Below, in pieces: positions 61,011-64,000 of a stretch of 64,000 bases of DNA. How positions within the stretch are numbered: position 1 is the first letter of the stretch; each line of letters starts with the position of its first letter. The DNA is from Halorubrum salipaludis (lineage in GTDB: Archaea; Halobacteriota; Halobacteria; Halobacteriales; Haloferacaceae): the NCBI RefSeq assembly GCF_002286985.1, contig NZ_NSKC01000003.1, positions 186,001-250,000 on the forward strand, read 5' to 3'. A model generated the notes under the pieces. The model was not told the DNA's origin and did not search any database. It saw only the letters and a list, made by a program, of their open reading frames with translations. The position numbers and the translations under genes are program-made.

Positions 61011-61123
61011 GGTCGGCGAGCGCGCGGCTCGACCACCGGTCTCGGTTCGGAAACGCTCGGAACTTCTCAGCGCAGAACGCTGCAGCTTCAGCGGCGCGGC
61101 GAACTCGGAATCCGACCGTGAGC

Positions 61124-61183
61124 GGCTGCGCTCGGATCGCTAAGGCTGCGCTCGGATCGCTGAGGCCCCGCTCGGACCGTTAA
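61124..61183. repeat. Three tandem 20-bp repeats in an intergenic region
   Basis: Units at 61124-61143, 61144-61163 and 61164-61183. The first two differ at one base and the third at four. They lie between the NADH dehydrogenase stop and the HTH regulator stop, in a 249-base gap with no other feature. Possibly a transcription terminator array or a satellite. Confidence 0.8.
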
Positions 61184-61259
61184 CGCGGCCGCGGAGAGAG
61201 GGACGCAGAAGACGTCGTCGCTGGAGCGTTCAGTCTCGGGGATCCGGTCGCCGGAGCGT

Positions 61260-61793
61260 TCAGTGCTCGGCGGGCTCGTCCGGCGCGCGCATGTCGTCGA
61301 TCCGGAGGATGAGGATGTTCGCGGTGTCGTCTTTCCCGTCGACGGTCCCGTCGATGACGAGCTTCGAGAGGGGCGTCGGGCCGACGGTGACGGAGTCGCC
61401 CTCGTGGAAGTTCCGGACGGAGCCCTGGACGTGGATCTCGGCGCGGCAGAGCTCGGGGTGGTGGACGCTGGAGAGGTCGATCCCGTCGACGTTGACGCCG
61501 GTGACCTCCTCGCCCTCGTGGTAGATCGGCACGTCCGCGGGCTCGTCCATCCGCTGGATGTCGAGCGCCTCGTACGCGTTCGAGGTGGGCTTGTACCCGC
61601 CCTTCGGCCCGGGTACCCCCTCGACCAGCTGGAGGGCCTTCAGGCTCTGCATCTGGTTCCGGATCGTCCCCGGGTTACGGTCGACTTCCTCTGCGATCGC
61701 TTCGCCTTTGACGGCGTCCTCCTGTTCCCCGTACAGGTTGATGAGGGCCGAGAGGATGCTTTTCTGGCTCGACGTGAGCTCGATCGATGACAT
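61260..61793 (-). CDS. Winged-helix transcriptional regulator with C-terminal sensory domain
   Basis: 177 residues. N-terminal HTH (SSQKSILSALINLYGEQEDAVKGEAIAEEVDRNPGTIRNQMQSLKALQLVEGVPGPKGGY) resembles haloarchaeal regulators annotated as Rrf2-like or TrpY-like. The C-terminal ~90 residues form a beta-rich domain with HHPELCRAEIHVQGSVRNFHEGDSVTVGPTPLSKLVIDG. Only one Cys is present, so no Fe-S cluster of the IscR kind. Targets unknown. A TATA-like ATTTAAGC at 61817-61824 stands about 27 bases before the ATG. Confidence 0.83.
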   Translation of the reverse strand: MSSIELTSSQKSILSALINLYGEQEDAVKGEAIAEEVDRNPGTIRNQMQSLKALQLVEGVPGPKGGYKPTSNAYEALDIQRMDEPADVPIYHEGEEVTGVNVDGIDLSSVHHPELCRAEIHVQGSVRNFHEGDSVTVGPTPLSKLVIDGTVDGKDDTANILILRIDDMRAPDEPAEH

Positions 61794-61816
61794 GGTCGCG
61801 AATAGATGGCCACCCT

Positions 61817-61824
61817 GCTTAAAT
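61817..61824 (-). promoter_or_regulatory. TATA-like box of the HTH regulator gene
   Basis: ATTTAAGC on the minus strand, about 27 bases before the ATG at 61793; leaderless arrangement expected. Confidence 0.55.
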
Positions 61825-61860
61825 GCGATGGAAGCCCGTTATAAACGATCGTGCGGTTTT

Positions 61861-62076
61861 TCAGGATCCGCCGAGGCGACGGAGCCGAACGTACGCGATC
61901 GGACTGGAGAGCGCGACCACGACGCCGACCCCGATCAGCGCGAGGCCGAGGTCGCCGACGAAGAACGCGACTCCGGCGCCGACGAGCCCGATCACGGCGC
62001 CGGTGAACGCGACGGCGATCATGGCGCCGATCGGTTCGAGGTCGGCCGGCGTGAAGTCGCGGTCGGAGCCGCTCAT
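61861..62076 (-). CDS. Small two-helix membrane protein
   Basis: 71 residues from ATG 62076. A polar N-terminus with SDRDFTPADLEPIG precedes two hydrophobic segments (about 18-38 and 42-60) and a short basic tail (RLRRLGGS). No family recognised. A longer reading from 62196 has a non-haloarchaeal composition and was dropped. It is divergent from arginase, with 100 bases between starts. Confidence 0.65.
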   Translation of the reverse strand: MSGSDRDFTPADLEPIGAMIAVAFTGAVIGLVGAGVAFFVGDLGLALIGVGVVVALSSPIAYVRLRRLGGS

Positions 62077-62176
62077 ACCCGACGTTGGAGCGCGGGCGTG
62101 AAAACCATGTGCGATCGCGTCGCGGCCGCGGCGAGGACCCCCACCATTCAAGCGTCGCCGGAGCGCTTGCTCGGAC

Positions 62177-63082
62177 ATGACCACCGTCAGGATCATCGGC
62201 GCGCCGACCGACTACGGGGCGAACCGACGCGGCGTGGACATGGGACCGTCGGCGATCCGCTACGCGGGGCTGGCCGACCAGCTCGCGGGCGCGGGCGTCG
62301 AGACGGTCGACGCGGGGGACCTCGCGGTTCCCCGGGCGGAGGAGCGCGACCCGGACGCGGAGGCGCCGCGCGACGGGAAGGCGAAGTTCCTCCGCGAGAC
62401 GGCCGACGTCTGCCGCCGGCTCGCGGACAAGGTCGGCGGGACGCTCGCGGAGGGTGACGTGCCGCTCGCGCTCGGCGGCGACCACTCGATCGCCATCGGC
62501 TCGCTCGTCGGGTCCGCGCGCGACGCGGAGATCGGCGCGGTGTGGTTCGACGCCCACGCCGACCTCAACACCCCCGCGACGACGCCCTCTGGGAACGTCC
62601 ACGGGATGCCCCTCGCGGCCGCGCTCGGCCTCGGCGAGTTCGCCGGCTCGGACTGGGCGAACGCCCCCGGGCTCGACCCGGAAAACGTCGCGCTCGTCGG
62701 GCTGCGATCCGTCGACGACGCGGAGGTCGATGTGATCCGCGACCACGGGTTCGCCGCCTACACGATGTCCGACATCGACGAGCGCGGGATCACGGACGTG
62801 GCGGAGGAGGCGATGGCCGAGGCGGCGGCGGGCGTCGACGGCGTCCACGTCAGTCTCGACCTGGACTGGCTCGATCCCAAGGAGGCGCCCGGCGTCGGGA
62901 CGCCGGTCAGGGGCGGCGCCACCTACCGGGAGGCCCACAGCGCGATGGAGGTCGTCGCCGAGAGCGACTCGGTCCGGTCGATGGAGCTCGTCGAGGTGAA
63001 CCCGACCCTCGACCAGCACAACGAGACCGCGGAGCTCGCGACGGAGCTGGCCGCGAGCGCGTTCGGCAAACGGGTGCTCTGA
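62177..63082 (+). CDS. rocF: Arginase
   Basis: 301 residues. Ureohydrolase with binuclear manganese: GGDHSIAIGS, WFDAHADLNTPATTPSGNVHGMPLA and the SLDLDWLDP segment carry the His and Asp ligands. SGNVHGMPL is typical of arginase over agmatinase. It converts arginine to ornithine and urea. The ornithine or urea partner genes are not in the window. Confidence 0.92.
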   Translation: MTTVRIIGAPTDYGANRRGVDMGPSAIRYAGLADQLAGAGVETVDAGDLAVPRAEERDPDAEAPRDGKAKFLRETADVCRRLADKVGGTLAEGDVPLALGGDHSIAIGSLVGSARDAEIGAVWFDAHADLNTPATTPSGNVHGMPLAAALGLGEFAGSDWANAPGLDPENVALVGLRSVDDAEVDVIRDHGFAAYTMSDIDERGITDVAEEAMAEAAAGVDGVHVSLDLDWLDPKEAPGVGTPVRGGATYREAHSAMEVVAESDSVRSMELVEVNPTLDQHNETAELATELAASAFGKRVL

Positions 63083-63096
63083 ACCCCGGCAGTGAC

Positions 63097-63393
63097 TCAG
63101 GGACTCCGGTCCAGCTGATCGACGACCGTCTGGAGGTCCGCCTCGCGTTCGATCTCCCGTTTGATCTCCTCGCGGCGGCGGACCGCCGCGGAGTCGGCGT
63201 CGTACGCGCGCACGAACTCGGCGCGGGTGTGCTCGTCGAACGCGTGCCGGATCGCGAAGTAGCCGTCCGGAACGATCGTGCCGCACACCTTGCACTCGTG
63301 GCGCTGGTGGCCGTTCGTCTGATGGACGATGGCCGACTCCACGTCGTCGAAGGCGGCGTCGCAGCCGTCGATTCCGCACGTCCAACGGGGCAT
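63097..63393 (-). CDS. C2H2-type zinc finger protein, haloarchaeal
   Basis: 98 residues from ATG 63393. Two zinc-finger-like units: CGIDGCDAAFDDVESAIVHQTNGH and CKVCGTIVPDGYFAIRHAFDEH, each Cys2His2 in pattern. A helical, charged C-terminal part follows (RRREEIKREIEREADLQTVV). Similar proteins are widespread in haloarchaea and are unstudied; a nucleic-acid or protein-binding role is likely. Convergent with arginase. Confidence 0.75.
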   Translation of the reverse strand: MPRWTCGIDGCDAAFDDVESAIVHQTNGHQRHECKVCGTIVPDGYFAIRHAFDEHTRAEFVRAYDADSAAVRRREEIKREIEREADLQTVVDQLDRSP

Positions 63394-63578
63394 GTCATCC
63401 AGTCCCCGCCGCGGGGGATTAACGGTTTCCCCCGGCGACCGCCGCTCGGGTCCCGTCGTTCTCCCCCGATTTCCGTCGCAACCGCCTCCGGGTCCCCGCA
63501 CCCGCGTGTAGGTGACGGTACCGGACCGTCTCGCCGTCGAACGATACGCCTTTGCTCGGCGACGAAGAACGCCCACCC

Positions 63579-64000
63579 GTGACTGGATCGAGAACGCGCG
63601 TCGACGCCCACGTGAAGGTGCTCGACGACGACGTCGTGGCCCTCGCGAAGGAACGGGGGATCGACGCGCTCGTGTACGCCCCGCACTTCACCCGCCTGCC
63701 GACGATCCGACAGCGCGCGGCCCGGTACTCCGACGACGACCTGACCGTGATCCCCGCGCGAGAGGTGTTCACGGGCGACTGGGGGAACCGGCGGCACATC
63801 CTCGTTCTCGGCCTGGACGAGCCGGTCCCCGACTACATCACGTTCGAGGCGGCGATGGCCGAGGCCGACCGGCAGGATGCGGCCGTGCTCGCGCCCCACC
63901 CGAGCTTCGCGACTATCTCGCTCACCCGGCCGGAGATCGACGCCCACGGCGCGCGGATCGACGCGATCGAGATCTACAACACGAAGCTCCTCCCCCACCA
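63579..64000 (+). CDS. PHP-domain phosphoesterase-like protein (partial)
   Basis: 140 codons visible from a GTG at 63579 to the right edge. The N-terminal strand-helix pattern (TRVDAHVKVLDDDVVALAKERGIDALVYAPHF) followed by VIPAREVFTGDW and AVLAPHPSF is that of the PHP (histidinol-phosphatase-like) TIM-barrel. The first motif reads DAHVK rather than the usual HxH, and the late metal ligands lie beyond the window. Function unknown; the GTG was chosen as the codon that begins the first beta strand. Confidence 0.7.
   Translation, partial: MTGSRTRVDAHVKVLDDDVVALAKERGIDALVYAPHFTRLPTIRQRAARYSDDDLTVIPAREVFTGDWGNRRHILVLGLDEPVPDYITFEAAMAEADRQDAAVLAPHPSFATISLTRPEIDAHGARIDAIEIYNTKLLPH

Overview
The window reads as chromosomal DNA of a halophilic archaeon, most likely Halorubrum or a close relative. 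The sequence is very GC-rich and the proteins are strongly acidic. Transcription signals are archaeal: AT-rich TATA-like boxes lie 25-32 bases before many start codons, often with little or no leader. Several genes are archaeal or haloarchaeal: archaeal-type alanyl-tRNA synthetase, SRP19, Gar1, AglJ, a Bat-type HTH regulator, and a complex I operon with split NuoJ and no NuoEFG. No rRNA, tRNA, CRISPR array, transposase, integrase or phage gene was found. Both ends cut through genes: a presenilin-like protease on the left and a PHP-domain protein on the right.

Layout. 1-5.5 kb: presenilin-type protease, nitrilase-family amidase with an SRPBCC protein, two small proteins, a PhoU-type regulator and an orphan CheY. 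5.5-10 kb: AglJ-type glycosyltransferase, AI-2E-family membrane protein, an unusual FtsZ-like protein and a protein made of two tandem copies of one domain. 10-14 kb: purK, a NUDIX hydrolase, a PQQ-propeller lipoprotein on the opposite strand, and purE. 14-24.5 kb: the complex I operon nuoA-B-CD-H-I-J1-J2-K-L-M-N with overlapping or nearly touching genes. 24.5-31.4 kb: zinc-ribbon protein, gar1, srp19, a PAS/GAF histidine kinase with an odd in-frame repeat, alaS and an alpha/beta hydrolase whose nucleophile is replaced. 31.4-39.7 kb: glutamine amidotransferase, DUF2062 protein, PIN-ATPase-KH protein, citrate synthase, SDR/M42 peptidase pair, MTH865-like protein, membrane-anchored J-domain protein and a zinc ribbon.

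39.7-42.9 kb holds the most distinctive locus. An amidohydrolase and a DUF59 iron-sulfur-assembly protein form a translationally coupled pair, transcribed away from a zinc alcohol dehydrogenase. A 9+9 bp palindrome sits on the amidohydrolase promoter. The same three families accompany bacterial propane-type diiron monooxygenases, but no monooxygenase is present here. 42.9-48.9 kb: transglutaminase-like protein, an unknown protein, a lipoprotein, an E1-alpha subunit with no E1-beta, an FAD oxidoreductase and a membrane protein. 48.9-49.4 kb is a structured gene-free stretch that may be a dispersed repeat or a non-coding RNA. 49.4-53.1 kb: a threonine-synthase paralogue without the PLP lysine, GNAT, cytidine deaminase and an Mrp ATPase. 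53.2-58.7 kb: an FeS/NrfD membrane redox module with no catalytic subunit, an exported amidohydrolase and a Bat-type regulator. 58.8-64 kb: uridine phosphorylase, type II NADH dehydrogenase, HTH regulator, small membrane protein, arginase, zinc finger protein and the PHP fragment.

How the parts fit. Respiration is well represented: complex I without an NADH module, a separate NDH-2, the FeS/NrfD module and citrate synthase. Nucleotide metabolism is represented by purK, purE, cdd and udp. Several proteins keep their family fold but have lost a canonical catalytic residue, which makes them good candidates for new functions.
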